Position numbers and translations under genes: made by a program. Below, piece by piece: positions 25,739 through 34,723 of a stretch of DNA of 64,000 nt. Position 1 is the first letter of the stretch, and each line of letters begins with the position of its first letter. The stretch comes from Bacteroidota bacterium (GTDB lineage: Bacteria; Bacteroidota; Bacteroidia; Chitinophagales; Chitinophagaceae): contig JAPLEH010000040.1 of NCBI GenBank assembly GCA_026391455.1, positions 1 to 64,000 on the forward strand, given 5' to 3'. The notes under the pieces were generated by a model. The model did not search any database and was not told the origin of the DNA. It saw only the letters and a program-made list of their open reading frames with translations.

Positions 25739-26458
25739 ATGAACGTACAGCTATTCATACCATGTTTTGTAGATCAGCTTTTTCCCGAGACGGCCTTTAA
25801 CATGATCAAAGTGCTGGAAAAAGCAGGCTGCACCGTTTCCTATAATGAAAAGCAAACCTGCTGCGGTCAACCCGCCTTCAATGCTGGTTATTGGGATGAA
25901 TCGAGAAGTGTATGTACGAAATTCATTAAGGATTTCAGTGGTTCGGATCCCATTGTGACACCCAGTGCCAGTTGCGCCGGTTTTATCCGGAATTATTACA
26001 GTAAACTCTTCGAAAATTCCTCCGTTCACAATGAAGTAAAGGACCTGGGCAACCGGGTATTCGAATTCTCTGAATTCCTGGTGGATGAGTTGAAAGTAGA
26101 AAAGCTGGGAGCCGTATTGGCTGGTAAAGCTACCTATCATGATAGTTGTGCAGCACTACGTGAATGTAAGATCAAAGCGGAACCCCGGAAACTGCTGGCC
26201 AATGTAAAAGGACTTTCTCTGACAGAAATGAATGATGTGGAAACCTGCTGCGGATTTGGAGGTACGTTTGCCGTAAAGTTTGAGCCGATCTCCATTGCCA
26301 TGGGAGAACAAAAAGTAGAAAATGCCATCGCTACCGGTGCTGAATTTATCATCTCCACTGATCTTTCCTGCCTGATGCACCTGCAGGGCTATATCAAACA
26401 CAAAGGGCTTACCATAAAAACGATGCACCTGGCGGATGTGCTGGCATCGGGATATTAG
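25739..26458 (+). CDS. lutA: LutA/YkgE family (Fe-S)-binding protein
   Basis: 239 residues with two CCG (DUF224) domains: TCCGQPAFNAGY (about 41-52) and ETCCGFGGTFAVKF in the second half, with SCAGF and HDSCAALRE between them. These cysteines bind an Fe-S cluster, as in LutA of the lactate oxidation complex LutABC and in heterodisulfide-reductase-like subunits. Length and layout match LutA, but lutB and lutC are not adjacent, so lactate use is inference. It closes the pdhA-TPR-ribH cluster. Confidence 0.85.
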   Translation: MNVQLFIPCFVDQLFPETAFNMIKVLEKAGCTVSYNEKQTCCGQPAFNAGYWDESRSVCTKFIKDFSGSDPIVTPSASCAGFIRNYYSKLFENSSVHNEVKDLGNRVFEFSEFLVDELKVEKLGAVLAGKATYHDSCAALRECKIKAEPRKLLANVKGLSLTEMNDVETCCGFGGTFAVKFEPISIAMGEQKVENAIATGAEFIISTDLSCLMHLQGYIKHKGLTIKTMHLADVLASGY

Positions 26459-26517
26459 AGAGTTAAGAGTTTCCTTAATGTATAGTTACTGGCAAGTGAT
26501 CTGGAACCAGAAATTGC

Positions 26518-26580
26518 AAACTGATAACTGATAGATGATAACTGAAAACTGATAACTGATAGTTGATAACTGAAAACCAT
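26518..26580. repeat. Short tandem repeats of AACTGAT/GATAACTGA
   Basis: Six or seven imperfect copies of a 9-10 bp phrase GATAACTGA(A/T) lie head to tail. The phrase reappears at 26757-26787 and 26820-26850 on the other side of the dispersed repeat at 26577-26756. It is non-coding, and a variant of the same phrase in reverse occurs after miaB. Confidence 0.6.
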
Positions 26581-26756
26581 TATAGTCCGGGGAAAGTTTT
26601 TGCAAAACCCTGAAACATTGCCCCAGAGCGGGTTCTAGCCCCTCTCCTTTGGGGTTTCTGAGTTCGCACAACGTGCGGATGAAAGAAACGCGCGTAGCGC
26701 TTGGGGAGGGGTCTGAATTGATTTTCAAACTAATAAATAGTTTTACCGGACAACAA
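26577..26756. repeat. Dispersed intergenic repeat, copy A (inverse of 50351-50496)
   Basis: This 180-bp non-coding stretch is nearly identical to the reverse complement of 50351-50496 over its two flanks: about 75 bp from CCATTATAGTCCGGGGAAAG to CCCCTCTCCTTTGGGG on the left, and about 60 bp from TTGGGGAGGGGTCTGAATTG to ACCGGACAACAA on the right. Copy A differs by an additional central segment of roughly 45-50 bp (about 26657-26700) that includes GAAAGAAACGCGCG. A short third relative lies at 52270-52305 in the orientation of copy A. Confidence 0.8.
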
Positions 26757-26855
26757 TAACTGAAAACTGATAACTATGCCTGAATTACAGTAGGGAAATT
26801 TACACAATCGGGAAGGCTGTTAACTGAAAACTGTCAACAGCTAACAGCTAACTCC

Positions 26856-28556
26856 TCACAACCTCACCACTTTCTTCGTCCGGATATCTTTCAGCAGTTT
26901 ATTGAGTAAGATGAGATCTTTTCTTTTCCGATCAAGATCTTTTATGGTAATGTCTGAATCGGGAATACCGGATTCATTGTGCTGCAGCATTTCTGAACGG
27001 GCCATATCAATTTTGGAGATTGCTTCGGCATATACACGCTGGAGACTATCCATCCGAATCACACTAACGGCGTTGGCCAGTTGTGCATTTACGTTTTTCC
27101 AATCTATATTTTCATAGCTCTGGCGGAGTTTGGTCTCCCAGCTTTTCCAATCGAAGCGGCTGAGTGCTTTTTCATAAATAGATTTCAGTTTCTCTTTTTC
27201 TTTCTGGCTGAATACTTCCGCGATCTCGCTTTCTACATTTTTCCATTCTGCTTCTTCGAATATGCGTTTAGAAGAGGATACGGCTTCCTTTATCTGGGCT
27301 TCCTGTTTTGCATTGAGCAACTGGAGTTCACAGGTGGCCATATCCAGACCGGCCTGTATGATCTCCGGGTTCACAACAACGGGTAGTTGCGGAACATTTC
27401 GTATTTCCGATTCGATTTCTGCTTCCGGTATATCCGGTATATTTATCTCTATGGGTAACTCTTGTCTTGCAGCAGCCATACCTTCTTCAGTGCGGCCGGT
27501 TTCCTCATCACTGGTACCGGTGGCAAACATTTCGGAAGGTGAATTCATTTCTGCCAGGGATGTATAACCGCTTTGTAAAGCAGGCTTTGAAAGAATCAAT
27601 AAGGCATTCAATCCGATGATGCAAAGGAGGCCCGCAAACACACCCGCCAGTTTATGGAAACTGATGACCGGCTTTTTTTGTACACCAAGTATCGTTTCAA
27701 TCCGGTGCAGCAGGTCATTACGTTTGCCATTCGCTGCTATAACAAACCGTTGTTGAGCCTGGCTTGATTTTTCCAGCAGCAGGAGAGCGGCTGCATACTC
27801 ATGGGAGTCGTATTGAAACTGCAATACCAGTTCATCGCAACTTTTTTCACGTTCGCGCTCTACCGTCTTCACCAGTTCTTTTACGAAGGGATTAAAGTAT
27901 AAAACAGTCTGTACAATATTGATCAGCAGGTTTATCAGGTAATCAAACCGGCGTATATGCGAAAGTTCGTGGAGCAATACCGCTTCGAGTTGTGCAGGGG
28001 TGAGATGGTTCATGGCTGCCATCGGTATCAGCACCACCGGTTTCCAAAACCCGATGGTAACCGGAGAAGAAACATATTCAGATACCCAGGCGAGTACCGG
28101 TTTTTTGATACCCATCCGAAGGGCGGTGCGGTTTACAAACAGGCGCCAGTCTGCCGGAAGTTTAGACAATCCATAGCGGCGTATCACTTGCACATAGCGG
28201 TAATTGCGAATAAAACGAAGCACCGGGAAGATCAGTAATACTAAATAGATTACCGAAGCGGCAGGCAACGTATTCATCAACCATTGGCTTACCGAGCCGG
28301 AGGTATCAGGAGAAAGTAAAATGGATGAAAGATGGTTTTCTGAAGTTCCTCTTGTAAACGAAGAAAGGAAGGTATATACAAACCAGGCAAAACCAGCGAA
28401 GAGTAAGGTGCTGGCAAGAAAACTTTTCGCTGCAGGTCGGGTCTTTCGTGCAGCGTGAGTTATTAATTTATAAATCGTCCATAGCAATGCGAATTGCCAC
28501 AAGCTGTTCAGTACAGCCCATCCCAAAGATTGCAGTAAGTTGGCCTGGTTTCCCAT
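26856..28556 (-). CDS. M56 family metallopeptidase, BlaR1/MecR1-like
   Basis: 566 residues. Hydrophobic segments near the N-terminus (about 10-30, 40-60, 95-112) and at about 300-320 anchor an M56 peptidase domain with the zinc motif HELSH (AVLLHELSHIRRFDYL) and the downstream EREKSCDE glutamate. The C-terminal ~240 residues are a charged, coiled-coil-rich extracytoplasmic tail and not the beta-lactam sensor domain of true BlaR1, so the signal is unknown. It lies 6 bp downstream of a BlaI-type repressor gene, the usual repressor-antirepressor pair: on stimulation the peptidase domain inactivates the repressor. Confidence 0.85.
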   Translation of the reverse strand: MGNQANLLQSLGWAVLNSLWQFALLWTIYKLITHAARKTRPAAKSFLASTLLFAGFAWFVYTFLSSFTRGTSENHLSSILLSPDTSGSVSQWLMNTLPAASVIYLVLLIFPVLRFIRNYRYVQVIRRYGLSKLPADWRLFVNRTALRMGIKKPVLAWVSEYVSSPVTIGFWKPVVLIPMAAMNHLTPAQLEAVLLHELSHIRRFDYLINLLINIVQTVLYFNPFVKELVKTVEREREKSCDELVLQFQYDSHEYAAALLLLEKSSQAQQRFVIAANGKRNDLLHRIETILGVQKKPVISFHKLAGVFAGLLCIIGLNALLILSKPALQSGYTSLAEMNSPSEMFATGTSDEETGRTEEGMAAARQELPIEINIPDIPEAEIESEIRNVPQLPVVVNPEIIQAGLDMATCELQLLNAKQEAQIKEAVSSSKRIFEEAEWKNVESEIAEVFSQKEKEKLKSIYEKALSRFDWKSWETKLRQSYENIDWKNVNAQLANAVSVIRMDSLQRVYAEAISKIDMARSEMLQHNESGIPDSDITIKDLDRKRKDLILLNKLLKDIRTKKVVRL

Positions 28557-28562
28557 GCAGGT

Positions 28563-28958
28563 TTATTTTTTTAAGCTATCGAGTAATGCCTGGATTTTCT
28601 CAATTTCTTCTTTACTGGCTTTATGGCTTTCATCGCCGAGCGCCTGTATCACCAATTGGGTAGGAGAGCCACCAAAAAGGCTGTCGATCATTTTGCTCAG
28701 GATGTGTTTTTGTGTTTTTTCCTTGTTCACGGCTGCCTGGTACACATGGGTGCGCATCGAATCATCTCTTTTTACTATACCCTTTTCGTGCATGATCTGC
28801 ATCAGTTTGAGGGTGGTGGTATATCCCACGTCCTTTATCTGGGCGAGTTCTTCATGTACTTCCCGAACAGTAGCCAGGCCTCTCGTCCATAATATTTGTA
28901 AAATCTCCAACTCGCTTTCGGTGGGTTTTATCATTTTGGGCGCAGTCATAGTACTCAT
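28563..28958 (-). CDS. BlaI/MecI/CopY family transcriptional repressor
   Basis: 131 residues with an N-terminal winged helix (PTESELEILQILWTRGLATVREVHEEL, TTTLKLMQIMHEKGIVKRD). The C-terminal dimerisation helices include SPTQLVIQALGD. It binds as a dimer to dyad operators and is cleaved or released when its M56 partner is activated. It is the first gene of the pair. A candidate operator overlaps its own promoter at 28973-28988, suggesting autoregulation. The start at 28958 was preferred; a second ATG lies at 28949. Confidence 0.92.
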   Translation of the reverse strand: MSTMTAPKMIKPTESELEILQILWTRGLATVREVHEELAQIKDVGYTTTLKLMQIMHEKGIVKRDDSMRTHVYQAAVNKEKTQKHILSKMIDSLFGGSPTQLVIQALGDESHKASKEEIEKIQALLDSLKK

Positions 28959-28965
28959 TTTATAC

Positions 28966-28988
28966 CCGAATATACGACTGATTTCGTA
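28966..28988 (-). promoter_or_regulatory. Candidate BlaI operator overlapping promoter
   Basis: On the plus strand TACGA (28973-28977), six bases, then TCGTA (28984-28988) form a perfect dyad. On the minus strand its last bases run into TATATTCG, a -7-like element, so a bound repressor would cover the promoter of the repressor-peptidase pair. Dyads of this type are expected for BlaI-family proteins; specificity is inferred. Confidence 0.5.
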
Positions 28989-29138
28989 AATGCCAAAAAT
29001 GGAGGGGAGTTTTAGGATTTTTTAACAGAGTAGGGTTTAGGTTGTAAGTTTTAGGTTTTAAGTTTTAAGTGGGCGTGTTTTTATTTCAACTCATTATAAT
29101 CCAATAATGCGTTGAGCATATGGAGTTTTAAGTCTATA

Positions 29139-29169
29139 TAAAAAAAAGCCCCGTTGTGGAAACAACGGG
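29139..29169 (-). terminator. Rho-independent terminator of pyrophosphatase gene
   Basis: Read on the minus strand: CCCGTTGT, loop TTCC, ACAACGGG, then GC and a run of nine T. It lies 46 bp after the stop of the minus-strand pyrophosphatase gene. Confidence 0.88.
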
Positions 29170-29214
29170 ACTAAATAATGGTTCTGATTAAGCTTTTATA
29201 AAAAGTTCGTGAGA

Positions 29215-31461
29215 TCAGTTCATGTTGTAATCTACACTATTTTTTGTTGAATTCGCGGCTACCGGCTCTGTTGCTTTGATCACCTTACCGGTGGGAGCAG
29301 CAGAAGGAGGCAGGGGTTGTGGTACTTTTTTCGCAGCGATCTGTGCCAGTGTTGGCGCGATCACCAGTGAAACGATGGACATCAGTTTGATCAGGATGTT
29401 CATAGAAGGACCAGAAGTATCTTTAAAAGGATCACCCACTGTGTCACCTGTTACCGATGCTTTATGGGGTTCTGATTTCTTATAATACATCTCACCATTG
29501 ATCTCCACACCTTTCTCGAATGATTTCTTCGCATTATCCCATGCACCACCGGCATTGTTCTGGAACATACCCATCAATACACCGCTCACGGTAGCTCCGG
29601 CCAGAAAACCTCCGAGTGCTTCTGCACCCAGACCAGGCATAAAGCCAATGATAAGGGGAGATACGATAGCGATCGCACCGGGCAGCATCATTTTCTTCAG
29701 TGAAGCTGTGGTTGAAATGGCTACGCATTTATCGTATTCCGGTTTACCGGTACCTTCCATAATGCCGGGAATGGTTTTAAACTGGCGGCGAACTTCTTCC
29801 ACCATTGCCATAGCAGCTTCACCCACGGCACGAATTGCCAGTGAAGAGAAGATGAATGGGATCATGGCACCTACAAACAAACAGGCCAGTACATTCGCTT
29901 TGTAAATATCAATACCGGTGATACCGGCCACACCTACGAAGGCAGCAAATAATGCCAGCGCGGTTAACGCAGCAGAAGCAATGGCAAAACCTTTACCGGA
30001 AGCTGCCGTGGTGTTACCCACCGCATCCAGCACGTCAGTTTTTTCACGCACCTCTTTGGGAAGCTCACTCATTTCAGCGATACCACCAGCATTATCTGCA
30101 ATAGGACCGAAGGCATCGATCGCCAATTGCATTGCAGTAGTGGCCATCATACCGGCTGCAGCAATTGCCACACCGTAAAGACCAGCACACTCATAAGAAC
30201 CCCAGATACCACCTGCCAATACCAGAATAGGGAGGAAGGTAGATTCCATACCAATGGCCAAACCACCGATCACGTTAGTAGCGTGTCCGGTAGAAGATTG
30301 GCGAATGATCGAGTTCACGGGGCGTTTGCCCATGGCTGTATAATATTCAGTAATGATACTCATTAAAGCTCCCACAGCAAGACCCACACCAATAGCGCCC
30401 ATTACGCCCCATTTGGTAAAGATCACACCACGCAGTTCCATGGCTTCGGGAAGCAACCAGTAAACCAAACCGCCTGCAGCAATAGCTGTAAGGATCATGG
30501 AACCCCAGTTACCCATATTCAATGCGCTTTGTACGGTACTGGTATTGATACCGGCCGTTTCGCTGATACGAACAAACAGTGTTCCTACGATAGAGAATAA
30601 AATACCCATACCTGCGATCAGCATAGGCAGGATCACTGGTGAGAAACCTCCCAGTGCATCCATATCGCTGATGATAGTTGTTTGTTGTCCGAGTACGATG
30701 GTAGCAAGTACAGTAGCCACATAAGAACCGAAAAGGTCGGCACCCATACCGGCTACGTCACCTACATTATCACCCACGTTATCCGCAATGGTCGCAGGGT
30801 TACGGGGATCATCTTCCGGTATACCAGCTTCTACTTTACCTACGAGGTCAGCACCTACGTCGGCTGCTTTGGTATAGATACCACCACCCACACGGGCGAA
30901 AAGAGCAATCGATTCAGCACCCAAAGAAAAACCGGTCAGTACTTCAATGGTACGTACCATTTCCTCCGAATTGATAGGAGCATCGGCGGCAAAGAAATGT
31001 TTTAAAACGATGTATAAACCTCCCAGGCCCAATACAGCCAGACCAGATACACCCACACCCATTACAGCACCGCCCGTGAATGATACATTCAGGGCTTTCT
31101 TTAAACTGGTACGGGCAGCCTGTGCTGTGCGAACATTGGCTTTGGTAGCGGCTTTCATACCGATGTATCCGGCTAAAGCACTCAATACCGCACCTATCAC
31201 AAAGGCAATCGCGATTGACCAGTGTGAGTGAGGGTTAGCGGAAGACATCACGGCGAGCAAAACGGCTACAATTACTACGAAATAGCCAAGTATTTTCCAT
31301 TCGGCTTTCAGAAAGGCCATAGCTCCTTCTGCAATGTACTGGCTGATTTCTTTCATACGGTCAGTACCGGCATCCTGTTTGGAAACCCAATTAAATTTAA
31401 TAAGGGTATAAAGCAGTCCGATAATGCCCATCGCGGGAACGAGATAGATCAATTTGTCCAT
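29215..31461 (-). CDS. hppA: Membrane-bound ion-pumping pyrophosphatase, K+-dependent type
   Basis: 748 residues and about 15-16 transmembrane helices. The hallmark substrate loop [21 protein letters not shown] is present, along with [12 protein letters not shown] and a C-terminal [15 protein letters not shown] loop. The motif [13 protein letters not shown] has Ala at the position where K+-independent pumps have Lys, so the enzyme belongs to the K+-dependent group; whether it moves H+ or Na+ cannot be told from what I see. It hydrolyses cytosolic pyrophosphate and stores the energy as an ion gradient. It is monocistronic, with its own terminator. Confidence 0.93.
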   Translation of the reverse strand: MDKLIYLVPAMGIIGLLYTLIKFNWVSKQDAGTDRMKEISQYIAEGAMAFLKAEWKILGYFVVIVAVLLAVMSSANPHSHWSIAIAFVIGAVLSALAGYIGMKAATKANVRTAQAARTSLKKALNVSFTGGAVMGVGVSGLAVLGLGGLYIVLKHFFAADAPINSEEMVRTIEVLTGFSLGAESIALFARVGGGIYTKAADVGADLVGKVEAGIPEDDPRNPATIADNVGDNVGDVAGMGADLFGSYVATVLATIVLGQQTTIISDMDALGGFSPVILPMLIAGMGILFSIVGTLFVRISETAGINTSTVQSALNMGNWGSMILTAIAAGGLVYWLLPEAMELRGVIFTKWGVMGAIGVGLAVGALMSIITEYYTAMGKRPVNSIIRQSSTGHATNVIGGLAIGMESTFLPILVLAGGIWGSYECAGLYGVAIAAAGMMATTAMQLAIDAFGPIADNAGGIAEMSELPKEVREKTDVLDAVGNTTAASGKGFAIASAALTALALFAAFVGVAGITGIDIYKANVLACLFVGAMIPFIFSSLAIRAVGEAAMAMVEEVRRQFKTIPGIMEGTGKPEYDKCVAISTTASLKKMMLPGAIAIVSPLIIGFMPGLGAEALGGFLAGATVSGVLMGMFQNNAGGAWDNAKKSFEKGVEINGEMYYKKSEPHKASVTGDTVGDPFKDTSGPSMNILIKLMSIVSLVIAPTLAQIAAKKVPQPLPPSAAPTGKVIKATEPVAANSTKNSVDYNMN

Positions 31462-31676
31462 AAGCGTTGATTCTTGAATCTTAGTCGTTTAGTAAAATAC
31501 CCCGGCCAGAGGCCATGGGCTAAGGGCGGCAAAGATAGGGGAAAATGGAGTTTGAAAAGAGCCTGAACCCGCTTTCCTTTTTCGGTTTTTACGCAAAAAA
31601 TTATGAGAAAAGGGCAGCGCATTTTCTATGGCAGGAACGGGTGATAGGAAAGGTGCAGTATCAACCTGCCAGCCCA

Positions 31677-33203
31677 TCAGCCGGAAAGGCCGGCGATTTG
31701 AGAAAAAGCCTGACCAAAACAGGCCAAAATATCACCCGCAATCAATGATTCCTGTGATGACTGTGCTGCTGCCAGGTCTCCGGCCATGCCATGCAGGTAC
31801 ACGCCCAGTACCGCCGCCTGCTCCGAGGGATACCCCTGGCCCAACAGGGCAGTAAGCAAACCTGTAAGTACATCGCCGCTGCCACCGGTAGCCATACCCG
31901 CATTGCCCGTACCATTAAAATAGCCCTGACCACCCGGTGTGGCAATAAATGTATGGTGACCTTTTAAAATGATAACGGCTTTCAGTTCCTTTGCTTTTTC
32001 CAGCGCCAATGCGATCTGGTTAAAAGCATTGTCCGTAGCGCCCCACAATCGTTCAAATTCTTTAGGATGCGGAGTAAGAATCGATCCGGGTGGTAGGTCT
32101 TTCAGTAATTGCGGTTGGCGGGCCATCCCATTTAATGCATCCGCATCCACTACCATCGGTTTGGAATAATTTTTCATTAGTTGATGCAGCACGTGTATAG
32201 AAGCTTCCGCAGTACCCATACCCGGACCTATACCAATCGCATCATACCGGGACAGCCCGGCAGTATCCACCGATAATGCTGTAAGGATATCTTCATCGGG
32301 GTCTGTCATCACCATGGCTTCTGGTACGGCTGTTTGCAGTATCGTATATCCGGATCGGGGTATATGACAGGTAACCAGGCCGGCACCACCCCGCAGGCAG
32401 GCATGGGCCATTAATACGGCTGCACCCATTTTTCCATAACTGCCACCTGCGAGTAAAATATTCCCAAAGTCGCCCTTATGCGAAAATCGCGTCCGGGGCC
32501 GGTAGATCGCATGTATGAGTTCATCATCGGTGAGTTCATAATTTCCCGCAGGAGAGGGTAAAAAACCAGGATGTAATCCAATATCGAGTACTTGCACTTG
32601 TCCGATGGCCGCTTCATTTTCGGCTACGAGGAAAGCCGTTTTCATACATTGAAATGTGAGTGTATGGGCAGCCCGGATCGTCAATTGCCCCCGGGTGGAT
32701 GTATCTGCAAATAACCCGCTCGGAATGTCGATAGCTATGATGATACACGCTGACGCATTGATGTACACCACCAGTTTTGCGGTGAGTCCGTCCAGGTAAC
32801 GGTTGATCCCTGATCCCAGCAATGCATCAATGATGATCGTGCCAGGTGACAGCGGATGAAAATGGGCTTCGTCCTGAATGAAATGGATAGCTGCTCCCGG
32901 CATTTTATGCAAGCGGGCGAGGTTTGACTGAAATTCTTCAGTACCCTTATGTCCAAACTCCAGTATAAACACACTTACTCTATAATTATTTTCCAGCAGC
33001 AAGCGGGCGATCACCAGCCCGTCTCCACCATTATTTCCTTTGCCACAAAAAATGGAAAAGAAGGGGGCGTCGGGGTATTGTTCCATCAGCCATTCTGCAC
33101 ATTTTCCGGCTGCCCGTTCCATCAGGTCGAGCGGGGAGATGGGCTCAAGTGTGATGGTGTACTGGTCCCAGTCACGAATTGCCTGTGCAGATAATACTTT
33201 CAT
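31677..33203 (-). CDS. nnrD: Bifunctional NAD(P)H-hydrate epimerase/dehydratase
   Basis: 508 residues. The N-terminal YjeF_N epimerase domain (about 1-215) has FCGKGNNGGDGLVIAR. The C-terminal ribokinase-like ADP-dependent dehydratase domain (about 225-500) has ILLAGGSYGKMGAAVLMAHACLRGGAGLVT, ILTPHPKEFERL and the catalytic NAGMATGGSGDVLTG. Together they repair hydrated NADH and NADPH. The usual fused bacterial length is about 500, so the gene is complete. Spacing to the serine hydrolase gene (94 bp) suggests separate transcription. Confidence 0.93.
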   Translation of the reverse strand: MKVLSAQAIRDWDQYTITLEPISPLDLMERAAGKCAEWLMEQYPDAPFFSIFCGKGNNGGDGLVIARLLLENNYRVSVFILEFGHKGTEEFQSNLARLHKMPGAAIHFIQDEAHFHPLSPGTIIIDALLGSGINRYLDGLTAKLVVYINASACIIIAIDIPSGLFADTSTRGQLTIRAAHTLTFQCMKTAFLVAENEAAIGQVQVLDIGLHPGFLPSPAGNYELTDDELIHAIYRPRTRFSHKGDFGNILLAGGSYGKMGAAVLMAHACLRGGAGLVTCHIPRSGYTILQTAVPEAMVMTDPDEDILTALSVDTAGLSRYDAIGIGPGMGTAEASIHVLHQLMKNYSKPMVVDADALNGMARQPQLLKDLPPGSILTPHPKEFERLWGATDNAFNQIALALEKAKELKAVIILKGHHTFIATPGGQGYFNGTGNAGMATGGSGDVLTGLLTALLGQGYPSEQAAVLGVYLHGMAGDLAAAQSSQESLIAGDILACFGQAFSQIAGLSG

Positions 33204-33296
33204 GGATCAAATGTTTTTGAAAAAGCAGCATGCCCCTTCGCACACTAAAGTTGAGAAACAATTTGCAGAAAACGTATATGATCTTAATACGTGGTA

Positions 33297-34538
33297 TCAG
33301 CGCTTTTTCTTTTGCTTCATTTCCGGAGCGGGACTTTGTTTCAGGCTATCGGATTCTTCCGTATCACCGTTTTCCCCCTGAAGGTATTCACCGAAAATAT
33401 CATAACAGAGCGTGGCAGCTCCATATATGTATCGGGTAAAGCGGTTGCCAATGATGATAATGGTAGCTTTTTCATCCATCAGCCGGGCAAAGGCCGCATT
33501 GGAACCATGCCATTTCCCAAAATGATAGACCACTTTTTTCCCATTGGGTAATAATTGCAAACGCCAACCGAGTCCGTAATTATGAATGGAGGGTTTCTCA
33601 AAACTGTATGGAGCGAAGGCCGAGTCGAGCCAGGCTTTGGAAAGCACCTGATCGGTATACAGGGCCTGGTCCCATTTGAGCAAATCGCGCGGAGTGGTAT
33701 AAATATTCTTATCGCCATACGTGGCATCCAGAAAATCCCGGTCCCAGTATACACCCCGGTTGGTAAAGGATGGAGTGGCAGTGAGGGTATCCTTTAAGGT
33801 AAACACATAGGTATCGTTCATTTGCAGCGGGGTGAAAATATGTTGCTGCATGTAGGCGGGGTAGGGTTGCCCGGTTATTTTCTCAATGATCAGCGCCAGT
33901 AATACATAATTGGTGTTGCAATAACTGAATCGCCCGTCCGGGTTGCCTGTTTTGTCAGGATGGGTATCGATCATCATCTGCAGTACATCTTCGTTAGTGG
34001 CCATTTTCTTATTCCATTTACCATCCGGCCCCATGCCCCATTTATTATTACTCATGAAGTACAGGTAATTCGGAAGACCGCTGCGGTGATTGAGCAGCAT
34101 TTTCACCGTAATGCCGGGGTAGGGCAGGCGGGGGAAAAATTTGGCGATGCTGTCATTGAGCGATAATCGACCCTGCTGAATCAACCGCAATATGGCTACG
34201 GCCGTAAAGGTTTTGGAGGTGGACGCAATATGAAACGGTGTGTGGGGCGTGATGGAGTCTTTTTTACGGATGTCAACTAACCCGTTATACTTTTCATAGA
34301 TCACAGCGCCTTCGCGGGCAATGAGGATGCCTCCGTTGAAATTCTTATTGGCCGTCAATGCCGTGTCCAGAAATCCGGACAACTCCCGGTATAAACGTCG
34401 GAATTCATACTTGTTCAGCGTACCCGGTGTGGGTGGGTAATAACTCAGGGAGTCATCCACCGTGGTCTTATCCCCGGATGAAGGATTTCCGCAGGCGAAT
34501 AAGAAGGCAAGCAAACATATATAGAGGAAGGTTTTCAA
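33297..34538 (-). CDS. Serine hydrolase lipoprotein, beta-lactamase family
   Basis: A TTG start at 34538 gives 413 residues with a clean lipoprotein signal (KTFLYICLLAFLFACG). The upstream ATG at 34649 would put a 37-residue untypical extension in front of it and run into the serA upstream region. Catalytic motifs are STSK (in HIASTSKTFTAV), a Y-C-N variant of YxN (FSYCNTNYVLL) and HFGKWHGS in place of HxG. The enzyme is therefore a periplasm-facing lipid-anchored esterase, amidase or DD-peptidase; the substrate is unknown. It diverges from serA. Confidence 0.8.
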   Translation of the reverse strand: MKTFLYICLLAFLFACGNPSSGDKTTVDDSLSYYPPTPGTLNKYEFRRLYRELSGFLDTALTANKNFNGGILIAREGAVIYEKYNGLVDIRKKDSITPHTPFHIASTSKTFTAVAILRLIQQGRLSLNDSIAKFFPRLPYPGITVKMLLNHRSGLPNYLYFMSNNKWGMGPDGKWNKKMATNEDVLQMMIDTHPDKTGNPDGRFSYCNTNYVLLALIIEKITGQPYPAYMQQHIFTPLQMNDTYVFTLKDTLTATPSFTNRGVYWDRDFLDATYGDKNIYTTPRDLLKWDQALYTDQVLSKAWLDSAFAPYSFEKPSIHNYGLGWRLQLLPNGKKVVYHFGKWHGSNAAFARLMDEKATIIIIGNRFTRYIYGAATLCYDIFGEYLQGENGDTEESDSLKQSPAPEMKQKKKR

Positions 34539-34711
34539 CAGGTCGATGGTTTGTGTCAAAAATAGACAGGTGTAAAGGGGAAAGGTATCAATAGTTTTCC
34601 CCAACTGCAACGAAAATGTGGAAAGAAATCTTCGGAGTACATTCCACACTTTCGGTTGTTCGTATCACGGAGTTTTACGGGAGCGATATATCATCTGCTT
34701 TATTTGTCATG

Positions 34712-34719
34712 TATATTTG
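34712..34719 (+). promoter_or_regulatory. -7 element TATATTTG directly before serA
   Basis: TATATTTG matches TAnnTTTG exactly and ends only four bases before the serA ATG at 34724. A start site about seven bases downstream would fall at the start codon, so the transcript could be leaderless. Confidence 0.55.
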
Positions 34720-34723
34720 CACT

